From: CAZEJS01 sp964512645
GTDB taxonomy: Bacteria; Actinomycetota; Geothermincolia; Fen-727; Anoxymicrobiaceae
Length of the DNA stretch: 64,000 bases
Direction of reading: 5' to 3'
Assembly: GCA_964512645.1 (NCBI GenBank)
Contig: CAZEJS010000005.1
Location: 1-64,000, forward strand
Position numbers and translations under genes: made by a program. Positions 1-7,873 of the stretch are shown here, piece by piece. A model generated the notes under the pieces. That model had not been told where the DNA came from and did no database searches. It saw only the letters and a program-made list of their open reading frames with translations. How positions within the stretch are numbered: the first letter of the stretch is position 1; every line of letters starts with the position of its first letter.

Positions 1-57
1 ATCCGCGAGGGCGGCAGGACCGTCGGGGCGGGCCGGGTCATCAAGATTTACAAGTAG
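1..57 (+). CDS. tuf: Elongation factor Tu, 3' end only
   Basis: The window opens inside a gene whose last 18 codons read as the EF-Tu C-terminus: the run IREGGRTVGAG is the conserved end of domain 3, followed here by RVIKIYK and TAG. EF-Tu is the GTPase that delivers aminoacyl-tRNA to the ribosome. Its position just before rpsJ is the usual bacterial order (str operon running into the S10 operon). Only the tail is visible, so nothing can be said of the GTPase domain. Confidence 0.9.
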   Translation: MREGGRTVGAGRVIKIYK

Positions 58-97
58 AGCGCGGCCGGTTCGCATCCGGTGGCGGGGAGGAAACCGA

Positions 98-406
98 GTG
101 AGCGGAGAAAAGATTCGGATCAGGCTCAAGGCCTACGACCACGAGGTCATCGACCAGTCGGCGAGGATGATCGTGGAGACGGCCAGGAAAACGGGCGCCT
201 CGATCTCGGGGCCGGTCCCGCTGCCGACCGAGAAGAACATCTACTGCGTGATCCGGTCGCCGCACGTGGACAAGGATTCGCGTGAGCATTTCGAGATCCG
301 GACTCACAAGCGGTTGATCGACATACTGGAACCCACGCCCGCCACGGTGGACGCCCTGATGGGCATCACGCTGCCGGCCGGTGTGGACATAGAGATAAAG
401 CTTTGA
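98..406 (+). CDS. rpsJ: 30S ribosomal protein S10
   Basis: A 102-residue protein of normal family length. It carries the S10 core (RIRLKAYDHEVID near the start, then PLPT and the TRSPHVDKDSREHFE-like block seen here as RSPHVDKDSREHFEIRTHKR). S10 sits in the 30S head, and its free form, NusE, also acts in antitermination. The start is GTG at 98, preceded by a GGGGAGG-like ribosome site near 80-90. First gene of the S10 operon, 40 bases after tuf, so probably cotranscribed with it. Confidence 0.97.
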   Translation: MSGEKIRIRLKAYDHEVIDQSARMIVETARKTGASISGPVPLPTEKNIYCVIRSPHVDKDSREHFEIRTHKRLIDILEPTPATVDALMGITLPAGVDIEIKL

Positions 407-476
407 GGCGGGCCGGGCCCGTCCGGGTCGCGCGCCGGCGCCCTTCCGCGGGCGCGGGCGGCGGAGGGTGAGCGTT

Positions 477-1124
477 ATGAGCAAAGCAATAATCGCGCAG
501 AAGCTGGGGATGACCCAGTTGTTCAAGGGAGACCTGCTGGTGCCTGTCACTGTGCTGAGGGCGGGTCCCTGCGTGGTGGTCCGGCTCAAGTCACGGGAAA
601 AGGACGGCTACGAGGCCGTCCAGCTGGGCTTCTCCGAGATACCGCGCGAGAAGCGGGACAAGGTGAACATGCCCACCAGGGGTCATTTCGAGAAAGCCGG
701 GGTGGCGCCACACAGGTACCTGGCGGAGGTCCCCCTGGATCCCGGTGAGTTCAAGGTGGGACAGAAGGTCACGGTGGATTTCGAGGAGGGCGACAGCCTC
801 GACATAACGGGGATCAGCAAGGGCAAGGGCTTCGCGGGGGTCATGAAGCGCCACGGCTTCCGTGGAGGCCCCGCATCCCACGGCGCCAGGTTCCACCGCG
901 CTCCCGGGGCCATAGGCCAGTGCGCGACCCCCTCGAAGGTGTTCAAGGGGAAGAAGCTCCCGGGGAGGATGGGATCAGACAGGGTGACGGCCCAGAACCT
1001 CGAGGTCGTCGAAGTGGACAGGGCAAAGGGCCTGATGATGGTCAAGGGATCCGTGCCCGGGGCCAAGGGCGGCATATTGCTGGTACGTGAATCGAGTAGA
1101 TCGAAGGGAAAAGGTAAGCGGTGA
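477..1124 (+). CDS. rplC: 50S ribosomal protein L3
   Basis: A 215-residue protein with the L3 pattern: IAQKLGMTQLF at the N-terminus, GKGFAGVMKRHGFRGGPASHGARFHRAPGAIG in the loop reaching the peptidyl-transferase centre, and the PGRMGSDRVTAQNLEVV block. L3 is an early 23S rRNA assembly protein. I chose ATG 477 over the in-frame GTG at 468 because GGAGG at 463-467 lies at good distance from 477 and abuts 468. The stop overlaps the rplD start. The 70-base gap before it is very GC-rich and holds no gene. Confidence 0.96.
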   Translation: MSKAIIAQKLGMTQLFKGDLLVPVTVLRAGPCVVVRLKSREKDGYEAVQLGFSEIPREKRDKVNMPTRGHFEKAGVAPHRYLAEVPLDPGEFKVGQKVTVDFEEGDSLDITGISKGKGFAGVMKRHGFRGGPASHGARFHRAPGAIGQCATPSKVFKGKKLPGRMGSDRVTAQNLEVVEVDRAKGLMMVKGSVPGAKGGILLVRESSRSKGKGKR

Positions 1125-1765
1125 TGGCAGTCTCGGTACCGCTCAGGAACGTCGACGGCGACAAGGTCGGCGAGGTAGAACTCTCGGACCGGCTCTTCGG
1201 GGTGAAGCCGAACGAGCACGCGGTGCACCAGGTGGTCCGGATGCAGAGGGCCGCGGCCAGGTCCGGGACCGCGTCCACCCGGAGGCGCGGAGAGGTCCGC
1301 GGAGGCGGCAGCAAGCCGTGGCGCCAGAAAGGCACCGGAAGGGCCCGCGCCGGGAGCAGCCGTTCCCCGATATGGCGCGGAGGCGGCACGGTGTTCGGGC
1401 CCAAGCCGAGGGATTACTCGTTCAGGGTCCCCCGGAAGGTCCGCAGGCTCGCGTTCTGTTCGGTGCTGTCGACGGCGGCGAGCGGCGAGCGCATCACCGT
1501 TCTGGAGGATTTCGCCCTGGACCAGCCGTCGACCAAGGTGGGGAAGGGGATTCTGGACAAGCTCGATATCCCGGGAAAGATCATGATCGTCGTGGGTGAG
1601 GACGACCTGAACGTCGAGAAGTCGTTCAGGAACCTCGTCAACGTCGAGACGTACCTGCCCGAGGAGATGAACACCTACGACATCTTGAGGTTCGACAGCC
1701 TCCTTTTCCTGGAGGGGGCGCTCCGGACATTTCAGGGGGAAGGTCGCGATGAAGGATCCGCATGA
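1124..1765 (+). CDS. rplD: 50S ribosomal protein L4
   Basis: A 213-residue protein of the L4/L1e family. It shows the internal extended loop rich in Arg, Gly and Ser (ARSGTASTRRRGEVRGGGSKPWRQKGTGRARAGSSRSP split over residues 45-85), which lines the exit tunnel, then a globular domain ending in FDSLLFLEGAL. In many bacteria L4 also represses the S10 operon; no leader for that is evident here. ATG 1124 overlaps the rplC stop (TGATG); a GTG at 1121 is the only close alternative. Confidence 0.96.
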   Translation: MAVSVPLRNVDGDKVGEVELSDRLFGVKPNEHAVHQVVRMQRAAARSGTASTRRRGEVRGGGSKPWRQKGTGRARAGSSRSPIWRGGGTVFGPKPRDYSFRVPRKVRRLAFCSVLSTAASGERITVLEDFALDQPSTKVGKGILDKLDIPGKIMIVVGEDDLNVEKSFRNLVNVETYLPEEMNTYDILRFDSLLFLEGALRTFQGEGRDEGSA

Positions 1766-2036
1766 CGTGGTCCTGTACCCGATCATCAGCGAGAAGAGCT
1801 ACGCCGCCATAGACGACGGGAGGTACACCTTCATGGTGGACCCGCGGTGCAACAAGTCCGAGATCAAGGACGCGGTGGAGCGGATCTTCGACGTGAAGGT
1901 CACCTCGGTGAACACGATGAGGACCAAGGGCAAGCCGAGGAGGCGGGGCATGGTGGTAGGCCGTACCTCGCGGGGAAAAAAAGCAGTTGTGAAGCTGGCG
2001 GAGGGCCAGAGCATAGAGTTCTTCGAGAGCCGTTAA
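1749..2036 (+). CDS. rplW: 50S ribosomal protein L23
   Basis: A 95-residue protein matching L23: PIISEKSY near the N-terminus and the VKVTSVNTMRTKGKPRRRG loop. L23 lies at the tunnel exit and docks trigger factor and SRP. The start overlaps the end of rplD by 17 bases, so translation is probably coupled. It is one of three proteins around the tunnel exit in this operon (with L22 and L29), but unlike those two it carries no tail. Confidence 0.96.
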   Translation: MKDPHDVVLYPIISEKSYAAIDDGRYTFMVDPRCNKSEIKDAVERIFDVKVTSVNTMRTKGKPRRRGMVVGRTSRGKKAVVKLAEGQSIEFFESR

Positions 2037-2046
2037 CGGCGGGGGA

Positions 2047-2883
2047 ATGAAGATGGGTGTCAAAAAATTCAAGCCGACGTCGCCGGGCAGGAGGTTCGCG
2101 ACCGTCTCGGACTTCGCCGAGATAACCAGGAGCGAGCCCGAGAAGTCACTGACGGCGCCGATCACCAGGACCGGCGGGAGGAACGTCCACGGGCGCAAGA
2201 CCTCGCGGCACAGGGGCGGCGGGGCCAAGCGGCAGTACCGGTTCGTGGACTTCAAGCGGGACAAGGACGGAGTGCCGGCGAAGGTGGCTCACATCGAGTA
2301 CGACCCGAACCGGTCCGCAAGGATCGCGTTGCTTCATTACCGTGACGGGGAGAAGCGCTACATACTGTGTCCCGCCGACCTCCAGGTAGGCGATGTCGTG
2401 CAGTCGGGCGCGGGCGCCGACGTCAAGCCGGGCAACGCCATGCCGCTGGGGAGCATACCGGTGGGCACCCAGGTCCACGCCGTCGAGCTCAAGGCCGGCC
2501 AGGGCGCAAGGATAGTCCGCTCCGCGGGGACCTCCGCGCAGATAATGGCCCGGGAGGGCGGCTTCGTCCACCTCCGGCTGCCGTCGGGCGAGGTCAGGAA
2601 GGTGCACACGGAGTGCCGGGCGACCATCGGCGTCGTCGGGAACGCGGAGCACGAGCTCATCCGCGTCGGGAAGGCCGGCTCCTCGAGGCACCGGGGCGTC
2701 AGGCCCCAGACCCGGGGGGCGGCGATGAACCCGGTTGACCACCCCCACGGGGGGGGCGAGGGCAAGTCGAAGTCGGGGAGGCACCCGGTAACCCCGTGGG
2801 GAAAGCCCACGCTGGGCTACAGGACCCGGAACAAGAAGAAGCACTCGAGCAAGTACATCGTCAGGACGAAGAGGCAGAAGTGA
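2047..2883 (+). CDS. rplB: 50S ribosomal protein L2
   Basis: A 278-residue protein of normal length with the hallmark VDHPHGGGEGKSKSGRHPVTPWG block around residues 225-250 and the C-terminal TRNKKKHSSKYIVR. L2 supports subunit association and the peptidyl-transferase centre. ATG 2047 follows a G-rich ribosome site; ATG 2053 is an in-frame alternative that would remove two residues. The next gene, rpsS, begins 31 bases downstream. Confidence 0.97.
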   Translation: MKMGVKKFKPTSPGRRFATVSDFAEITRSEPEKSLTAPITRTGGRNVHGRKTSRHRGGGAKRQYRFVDFKRDKDGVPAKVAHIEYDPNRSARIALLHYRDGEKRYILCPADLQVGDVVQSGAGADVKPGNAMPLGSIPVGTQVHAVELKAGQGARIVRSAGTSAQIMAREGGFVHLRLPSGEVRKVHTECRATIGVVGNAEHELIRVGKAGSSRHRGVRPQTRGAAMNPVDHPHGGGEGKSKSGRHPVTPWGKPTLGYRTRNKKKHSSKYIVRTKRQK

Positions 2884-2914
2884 TGGACCGGCGGATCGAG
2901 CACTGGAGGGCGAA

Positions 2915-3205
2915 TTGTCCCGCTCACTGAAAAAAGGCCCGTACGTGGACGAACGGCTCCTTGCGCGGATCGTGGACATGAACCGCCGCAACGAGAAGAC
3001 CGTTCTCAAGACGTGGTCGAGGCGGTCGACCGTTTTCCCGGAGATGGTAGGCCACACGATAGCGGTGCACGACGGCAGGAAGCACGTGCCCGTGTACATT
3101 ACCGAGAGCATGGTCGGGCATAAACTCGGCGAGTTTTCTCCCAGCCGGACCTTCAGGGGACACGGCGGGAAACTTGCCAAGGAGAAGCGTGCCCGCATGA
3201 AGTGA
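2915..3205 (+). CDS. rpsS: 30S ribosomal protein S19
   Basis: A 96-residue protein with the S19 signature: SRSLKKGPYVDERL at the N-terminus, RRSTVFPEMVGHTIAVHDGRKHVPVYI in the middle, and GHKLGEFSPSRTFRGH. S19 binds the 30S head with S13. The start is TTG 2915, supported by GGAGGG at 2905-2910 and by the conserved SRSLKKGP beginning at residue 2. The C-terminus is the usual basic tail. Confidence 0.97.
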   Translation: MSRSLKKGPYVDERLLARIVDMNRRNEKTVLKTWSRRSTVFPEMVGHTIAVHDGRKHVPVYITESMVGHKLGEFSPSRTFRGHGGKLAKEKRARMK

Positions 3206-3222
3206 GGGCGGAAGGACGAGCG

Positions 3223-3876
3223 GTGGAGACCAAGGCAGTCGCAAGGTACATAAGGATCAGCCCGAGGAAGGCGCGCCTGGTGGTGGATACCATCAGGGGC
3301 AAGGACCTGGACGAGGCCGAACGGATCCTGGATTTCTCCGACAGGGCCGCCGCCCGGGTGATCTCCAAGGTGTTGCGCAGCGCCGCTGCCAACGCCGAGA
3401 ACAACAACGGGCTCAGCCCTGAGTCCCTTTACGTGTCGAAGGTTTTTGTCGACGAGGGGCCGACGCTCAAGAGGTTCATCCCCCGGGCTCACGGACGGGC
3501 GACGCGCATCAACAAAAGGACGTGCCACATCACCGTGGTCCTCGACGAGAGGGAACCGGAGAAGGTCTCGCCCGCGAAGCGCAGGCTGAGAAGGGCCGCA
3601 TCCGCCGCCAGAGCGGCGGTGACGAGGACGAAGGCCGGCAAGGCCGACGAGGAGCTCGAGGAGCCGGAGGAGCTCGAGGAGCTCGAGGGCATCGCCGGGG
3701 AGGAGGCCGCGGCCGGCGACCCGGACGTGGAAGCCGGAGAGGTGGCCGGGCGAGATGACGACGGGACCCAGGAGCCGGAGGAAGAGGAAGACGGCGAACA
3801 GGCCGAACAGGGCGACGGCGGGGGCGCAGTGACCGAGGAAGGCGCCCGGGCGCCCGAGGACAGAAGCGAGGAATGA
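3223..3876 (+). CDS. rplV: 50S ribosomal protein L22 with long acidic C-terminal tail
   Basis: Residues 1-112 are a complete L22: RYIRISPRKARLVVDTIRGK, the AAANAENNNGL helix, and the tunnel hairpin ending RAHGRATRINKRTCHITVVL. The usual length is about 110-115, but this one has 217. Residues 115-140 form a basic linker of K, R and A; residues 142-217 are strongly acidic and low-complexity, with E-E-L-E and P-E-E-E-E-D runs and almost no hydrophobics. GTG 3223 is preferred because AAGGA lies 6 bases upstream; an earlier GTG at 3202 overlaps rpsS. The core is certain; the role of the tail is unknown. Confidence 0.96.
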   Translation: METKAVARYIRISPRKARLVVDTIRGKDLDEAERILDFSDRAAARVISKVLRSAAANAENNNGLSPESLYVSKVFVDEGPTLKRFIPRAHGRATRINKRTCHITVVLDEREPEKVSPAKRRLRRAASAARAAVTRTKAGKADEELEEPEELEELEGIAGEEAAAGDPDVEAGEVAGRDDDGTQEPEEEEDGEQAEQGDGGGAVTEEGARAPEDRSEE

Positions 3877-3877
3877 C

Positions 3878-4831
3878 GTGGGGCAGAAAATCCATCCTTA
3901 CGGCTTCAGGCTGGGAGTCATCAACAACTGGAAATCCCGCTGGATAGCCGACAAGGAGTACCCTGAGCTGGTTCAGGAGGACATCAGGATAAGGCGCTAC
4001 CTCAAGGGGCGCCTGGCCAACGCGGCGGTCTCCCGGGTGGAGATCGAGCGGAAGGCCAAGGAGCTCTCCGTCGACGTCCACACCGCCAGGCCAGGGATCG
4101 TGATCGGCAGGAAAGGCAGTGAGGTAGACAGGATACGCGACGACCTCATGAAGATGGTCGGGCACCCGGTGGACATCAACATAATCGAAGTGCCGGTGCC
4201 GGACCTCGACGCCACCCTGGTGGCGCGCAACATCGCCGAGCAGATTTCCGGCAGGGTGTCCTTCCGGCGGGCCATGAAGAAGGCCGTCGGCAACACCATG
4301 AGGCTGGGCGCGCAGGGAATCAAGGTGCAGTGCAGCGGAAGGCTTGGGGGCGCCGAGATGTCGCGTCGTGAGTGGTACCGCGAGGGGAGGGTGCCCCTTC
4401 ACACGCTGCGGGCCGATGTCGACTACGGCGCCGTCGAGGCGAAGACCACGTTCGGCCGCATCGGGGTGAAAGTGTGGATCTACAAGGGAGAGGTCACCGG
4501 AAAACGCGAGGACGAACGCGCGATGCCGACGTCTCTCGGCTCGGCGCGCGCTTCCAGGCCGCGCCCGCCGCGCGGCGACAGGCCGCCGGCTCGCCGCGAA
4601 GGACCGGCGAAGGCCGCCGTGCCGCAGACCGTGGAGCAGCCCTCTCCGCCGGCTGAGACATTGAACGGTCCCGAAGCGGGGTCCGGCCCTCCCGTGGAGG
4701 CCGTCCGCGAAGGCGAAGCCGACGTCGCTCCCCGGGAGACGGTGGGCACCGCCCCCGGGGACGAAGGGGCCCTCGTGGACGAAGCCGCGGACGGGGAGAC
4801 CGCCGGTGACGCCGGGGAGGGGAGTGAGTAA
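3878..4831 (+). CDS. rpsC: 30S ribosomal protein S3 with low-complexity C-terminal extension
   Basis: Residues 1-211 are a normal S3: GQKIHPYGFRLG at the N-terminus, a type II KH domain with VIGRKGSEVDRIR (residues 75-87), and the C-terminal domain ending VKVWIYKGEVTGKREDE. S3 forms the mRNA entry site and helicase with S4 and S5. About 105 extra residues follow (212-317), rich in Pro, Ala, Arg and then Glu, Gly and Asp, with no recognisable fold. Starts at GTG 3878 just after the rplV stop; its TAA overlaps the rplP ATG. Confidence 0.96.
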   Translation: MGQKIHPYGFRLGVINNWKSRWIADKEYPELVQEDIRIRRYLKGRLANAAVSRVEIERKAKELSVDVHTARPGIVIGRKGSEVDRIRDDLMKMVGHPVDINIIEVPVPDLDATLVARNIAEQISGRVSFRRAMKKAVGNTMRLGAQGIKVQCSGRLGGAEMSRREWYREGRVPLHTLRADVDYGAVEAKTTFGRIGVKVWIYKGEVTGKREDERAMPTSLGSARASRPRPPRGDRPPARREGPAKAAVPQTVEQPSPPAETLNGPEAGSGPPVEAVREGEADVAPRETVGTAPGDEGALVDEAADGETAGDAGEGSE

Positions 4832-5241
4832 TGCTTCAGCCCAAGAGGCCGCCGCACAGGAAGGTGCACCGGGGCCGCCTGAAAGGCAAGGCCAAGGGGG
4901 GCACGCAGGTCAGCTTCGGCGACTACGGGCTTCAGGCCCTGGAGCCGAGCTGGATAACCGCCAGGCAGATCGAGGCCGCCAGGGTCGCGATGACCAGGTA
5001 CATCAAGAGGAGCGGGAAAGTCTGGATCAACATCTTCCCGTACAAGCCGGTTTCCAAGAAGCCCGCGGAGACCAGGATGGGCAGCGGGAAAGGCAACCCC
5101 GAGTACTGGGTAGTGCCCGTCAAGCCGGGCAAGGTCATGTTCGAGCTGGCCGGCGTCGCCGAGCCGGTGGCGCGGGAGGCCATGAGGCTTGCCGCGCGGA
5201 AACTGCCGGTGAAGTGCAGGTTCGTGACCAGGGAGGATTAG
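4831..5241 (+). CDS. rplP: 50S ribosomal protein L16
   Basis: A 136-residue protein of normal length starting MLQPKRPPHRKVHRGRLKGKAKGG, with WITARQIEAARVAMTRYIKRSGKVWINIFPYKP and the MGSGKGNPEYWVVPVKPG loop close to the A-site tRNA. The ATG shares its first base with the rpsC stop (TAATG), so the pair is translationally coupled. No extension, in contrast to its neighbours on both sides. Confidence 0.97.
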   Translation: MLQPKRPPHRKVHRGRLKGKAKGGTQVSFGDYGLQALEPSWITARQIEAARVAMTRYIKRSGKVWINIFPYKPVSKKPAETRMGSGKGNPEYWVVPVKPGKVMFELAGVAEPVAREAMRLAARKLPVKCRFVTRED

Positions 5242-5266
5242 CCACGCGTCAGTGGGGGTCATTCTG

Positions 5267-5653
5267 ATGATGAAGGCGAACGAGCTGAGGGTACTGGACG
5301 AGGAAGGGCTTCAGGGCAAGCTCCGGGAGCTCAAGGAAACGCTGTTCAACCTGCGTTTCCAGCACGCGACGGGCCAGCTGGACAACCCGATGAAGATCAA
5401 GGAGACAAAGCGTGACATCGCCCGGGTCTGCACCGTGATGACCGAGCGCGAGTTCTCCATACACGCCGAGGCGTTCGAGGAAGCGCTCCTGGCGCCCCCG
5501 CCCAGGTCGGTGGAGGAGCCGGAGGAGATGGAAGAGATGGAGATCGAGGCGGAGATAGAGGAAGACCTCGAGGAGCTGGCGGAGACGGGCGCGGCCGTCG
5601 AGACCGAGGAGCAGCTGGAGGAAGAGGTCGAGGAAGAGCTCAGGGACCTATAG
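5267..5653 (+). CDS. rpmC: 50S ribosomal protein L29 with acidic C-terminal tail
   Basis: Residues 1-62 are L29: NELRVLDEEGLQGKLRELKETLFNLRFQHATGQL, then the second helix PMKIKETKRDIARV. The usual length is 60-70, and here it is 128. The second half is a glutamate-rich segment (E-E-M-E-E-M-E, E-E-D-L-E-E-L, E-E-E-V-E-E-E-L) that could form a charged helix. ATG 5267 is chosen with a GGGGGTC site 7 bases upstream; a GTG at 5252 would add five residues. L29 borders the tunnel exit beside L23, so this tail and that of L22 may lie near each other. Confidence 0.93.
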   Translation: MMKANELRVLDEEGLQGKLRELKETLFNLRFQHATGQLDNPMKIKETKRDIARVCTVMTEREFSIHAEAFEEALLAPPPRSVEEPEEMEEMEIEAEIEEDLEELAETGAAVETEEQLEEEVEEELRDL

Positions 5654-5663
5654 GCGGGAGAAC

Positions 5664-5921
5664 ATGGCCAAGAGACCGTCACGCAAGGTGAGAACAGGCA
5701 GAGTGGTGTCCGATTCGATGGACAAGACGATCGTCGTGGCCGTGGAGTTCCAGGTCAGGCACCGGCTCTACGGCAAGACCATCAGGCGCACCACCAAGCT
5801 CTACGCGCACGACGAGGAAAACCAGTGCGCGGTTGGCGACGTCGTCCAGATAATGGAGACCCGCCCGATCTCGAAGCACAAGAGGTGGAGACTGTTAAGC
5901 GTGGTCGAGAAGGCGCGTTAG
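5664..5921 (+). CDS. rpsQ: 30S ribosomal protein S17
   Basis: An 85-residue OB-fold protein with the S17 pattern: RKVRTGRVVSDSMDKTIVVAVE, HRLYGKTIRRTTKLYAHDE and the ending ETRPISKHKRWRL. S17 binds 16S rRNA helices 7 and 11 early in assembly. ATG 5664 follows a GGCGGGAG ribosome site. Ten bases after rpmC and 42 bases before rplN, in the standard order. Confidence 0.97.
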   Translation: MAKRPSRKVRTGRVVSDSMDKTIVVAVEFQVRHRLYGKTIRRTTKLYAHDEENQCAVGDVVQIMETRPISKHKRWRLLSVVEKAR

Positions 5922-5963
5922 GGTAAGGGGCATGGACAGGCACAGCAGCTCGGGAGACTCGAG

Positions 5964-6332
5964 ATGATACAGCAGGAGAGCAGGGTCAGGGTCGCGGACA
6001 ACACCGGAGCGCGGGAGGTCCTGGTGATCAAGGTGCTGGGCGGTTCCGGTCGGCGGTACGCCTACGTGGGAGACACGGTGGTCGGTACCGTCAAGGAAGC
6101 GATACCGGGGTCTTCCGTGAAGAAGGGCGACGTGATCAAGGCGGTGGTGGTCCGCACCAGGAAAGAGCGCAGGCGCCCCGACGGGACCTACATCAAGTTC
6201 GACGAGAACGCGGTGGTCCTGATAGACAACCAGATGAACCCGCGCGGGACGAGGATATTCGGCCCGGTCGCCAGGGAGCTCCGCCAGAAGAACTTCATGA
6301 AGATAATCTCACTGTCCCCGGAAGTCCTGTAG
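5964..6332 (+). CDS. rplN: 50S ribosomal protein L14
   Basis: A 122-residue protein, exactly the family length. MIQQESRVRVADNTGAREVLVIKVLGG is the conserved start, and the end is RGTRIFGPVARELRQKNFMKIISLSPEVL. L14 forms bridges to the 30S subunit and is the docking site of the silencing factor RsfS. The start is fixed by the conserved N-terminus. Confidence 0.98.
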   Translation: MIQQESRVRVADNTGAREVLVIKVLGGSGRRYAYVGDTVVGTVKEAIPGSSVKKGDVIKAVVVRTRKERRRPDGTYIKFDENAVVLIDNQMNPRGTRIFGPVARELRQKNFMKIISLSPEVL

Positions 6333-6345
6333 GGGTGAACATAGG

Positions 6346-6663
6346 ATGAAGAGCCTGCACATCAGGAAAGGCGATACGGTCCTGGTCCTCAAGGGCAAGG
6401 ACGCCGGGAAGCGCGGCAAGGTCCTCAAAGTCGACCCGGAAAGGCGGCGGGTTGTAGTGGAGGGCATAAACACGGCCAAGAAGCACATGCGCCCGAGCCA
6501 GGCCAACCCCCAGGGAGGGGTGTTGGACTGGGAGCTGCCCGTGGACGTATCGAACGTGATACTGGTCTGCGCCGGGTGTGACGCGCCTTCCAAGGTGAAG
6601 CGCGTGCGGACGGGTGCGAAGTCGATCACGCGGGTCTGCAAGAAGTGCGAGCGGGAGTTCTGA
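6346..6663 (+). CDS. rplX: 50S ribosomal protein L24, Cys4 form
   Basis: A 105-residue protein. The KOW motif (IRKGDTVLVLKGKDAGKRGKVLKV, residues 6-29) is the L24 hallmark, followed by GINTAKKHMRPSQANPQGG. The C-terminal part has two CxxC pairs, C75/C78 and C98/C101, consistent with a zinc site as in many L24 proteins. Its TGA overlaps the ATG of rplE, so the two are coupled. Confidence 0.97.
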   Translation: MKSLHIRKGDTVLVLKGKDAGKRGKVLKVDPERRRVVVEGINTAKKHMRPSQANPQGGVLDWELPVDVSNVILVCAGCDAPSKVKRVRTGAKSITRVCKKCEREF

Positions 6664-7238
6664 TGAGCGATGTCGATACCGGGGCCGGGCGCTACGTGCC
6701 CCGCCTCAAGACGGAATACCAGGAAGAGGTCGTGCCGGGGCTCATGGAGCGGTTCGGCTACACCAACAGCATGCAGGTGCCCCGCCTGGTCAAGATTACG
6801 GTGAACATGGGCATCGGTGAGGGCACCACGAACCCCAAGGCGGTGGAAGCGGCCGCGGAAGGCCTCGCCATCATCACCGGCCAGCGCCCGGTGATCATCA
6901 AGGCGAAGCGCTCTGTCGCGGGCTTCCGGCTGCGCGCCGGCATGACCGTAGGGTGCAAGGTGACAGTCAGGGGAGACCGCATGTACGACTTCCTGGACAG
7001 GCTGCTGTCGATAGCCCTGCCCAGGGTCCGCGACTTCAGGGGACTGGCCAGGAGCTCGTTCGACGGGAAGGGCAATTACTCGCTGGGGCTGCAGGAGCAG
7101 TTGATTTTCCCTGAGATCGACTACGACAGCATAGACAAGGTAAGGGGCATGGATATAACGGTCGTGACAACCGCCGGAAGCGACAGGGAAGGCGAGGCCC
7201 TGCTCGAGGCCCTGGGCTTCCCGTTCAAGGCGAAATAG
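6663..7238 (+). CDS. rplE: 50S ribosomal protein L5
   Basis: A 191-residue protein with the L5 pattern: PRLVKITVNMGIGEG, ITGQRPVIIKAKRSVAGFRLRAGMTVGCKVTVRGDRMYDFLDRL, and NYSLGLQEQLIFPEIDYD. L5 binds 5S rRNA and contacts the P-site tRNA. ATG 6663 (TGATG overlap with rplX) is chosen over an upstream in-frame GTG at 6645, which would lie inside rplX. The N-terminal 12 residues are slightly longer than in E. coli. Confidence 0.97.
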   Translation: MSDVDTGAGRYVPRLKTEYQEEVVPGLMERFGYTNSMQVPRLVKITVNMGIGEGTTNPKAVEAAAEGLAIITGQRPVIIKAKRSVAGFRLRAGMTVGCKVTVRGDRMYDFLDRLLSIALPRVRDFRGLARSSFDGKGNYSLGLQEQLIFPEIDYDSIDKVRGMDITVVTTAGSDREGEALLEALGFPFKAK

Positions 7239-7254
7239 GGACCGGGAGGTTCAG

Positions 7255-7440
7255 TTGGCGAAGAAAGCCCTCGTAGAAAAACAGCAGGGGAAGCAGAAGT
7301 TCTCCACCAGGGAGTACAACCGGTGCAAGCGATGTGGCAGGCCCAGGGGCTATTTCAGGAAGTTTCAGCTTTGCCGCATCTGCCTGCGGGAACTTGCCCA
7401 CGAGGGCGAGCTTCCCGGAGTCACGAAGTCGAGCTGGTAG
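7255..7440 (+). CDS. rpsN: 30S ribosomal protein S14, zinc (type Z) form
   Basis: A 61-residue short S14. Four cysteines at 24, 27, 40 and 43 (NRCKRCGRPRGYFRKFQLCRIC) form the zinc ribbon of the type Z protein, as in Gram-positive and thermophilic bacteria. The ending GVTKSSW is the conserved tail. The start is TTG 7255, with GGGAGG upstream at 7244-7249. This is the only S14 copy in the window; a zinc-independent paralog elsewhere cannot be excluded. Confidence 0.97.
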   Translation: MAKKALVEKQQGKQKFSTREYNRCKRCGRPRGYFRKFQLCRICLRELAHEGELPGVTKSSW

Positions 7441-7453
7441 GGGAGGCAACTCG

Positions 7454-7852
7454 ATGACAATGACCGATCCGATAGCAGACATGCTGACCCGCGTGCGAAA
7501 CGCCTCGGGCGCGCGCAAGGACCGGGTGGAGATCCCTGCGTCCAGGACCAAGGTAGAGATCGCCAGGATACTGGACCGCGAAGGGTACATCAGGCGTTTC
7601 GAGGTCGTCAAGAAGGAGAACTTCGACACGATAGTGGTCCACCTCAAATACGGGCCGGACCGCCATGGAGTAATCAAGGGGATCAAGAGGATCAGCACGC
7701 CGGGCCTGCGGGTGTACGCGAAGAAGGACGCGATGCCCCGTGTGCTGGGCGGCCTGGGGATTGCGATACTCTCGACGTCCAAGGGCGTCATGACCGAGAA
7801 GGAAGCCCGGACCCAGGGGGTCGGTGGCGAGGTAATGTGCTACGTATGGTAG
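7454..7852 (+). CDS. rpsH: 30S ribosomal protein S8
   Basis: A 132-residue protein of normal length: TDPIADMLTRVRNA at the N-terminus, then IARILDREGYIRRFEV and the C-terminal LGGLGIAILSTSKGVMTEKEAR, ending VGGEVMCYVW. S8 nucleates the central domain of 16S rRNA and often represses the spc operon. ATG 7454 follows GGGGAGG and matches the family start; an open frame extends upstream across the rpsN end but is not used. Confidence 0.97.
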   Translation: MTMTDPIADMLTRVRNASGARKDRVEIPASRTKVEIARILDREGYIRRFEVVKKENFDTIVVHLKYGPDRHGVIKGIKRISTPGLRVYAKKDAMPRVLGGLGIAILSTSKGVMTEKEARTQGVGGEVMCYVW

Positions 7853-7873
7853 CGGCTGAGAGGACTTGAAGAG

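Noticed and set aside
3640..3800. Glutamate repeats in rplV as a tandem repeat locus
   Set aside because: Codons vary (GAG and GAA, GAC) and the periodicity is not exact, so it is a low-complexity protein tail and not a DNA repeat array.
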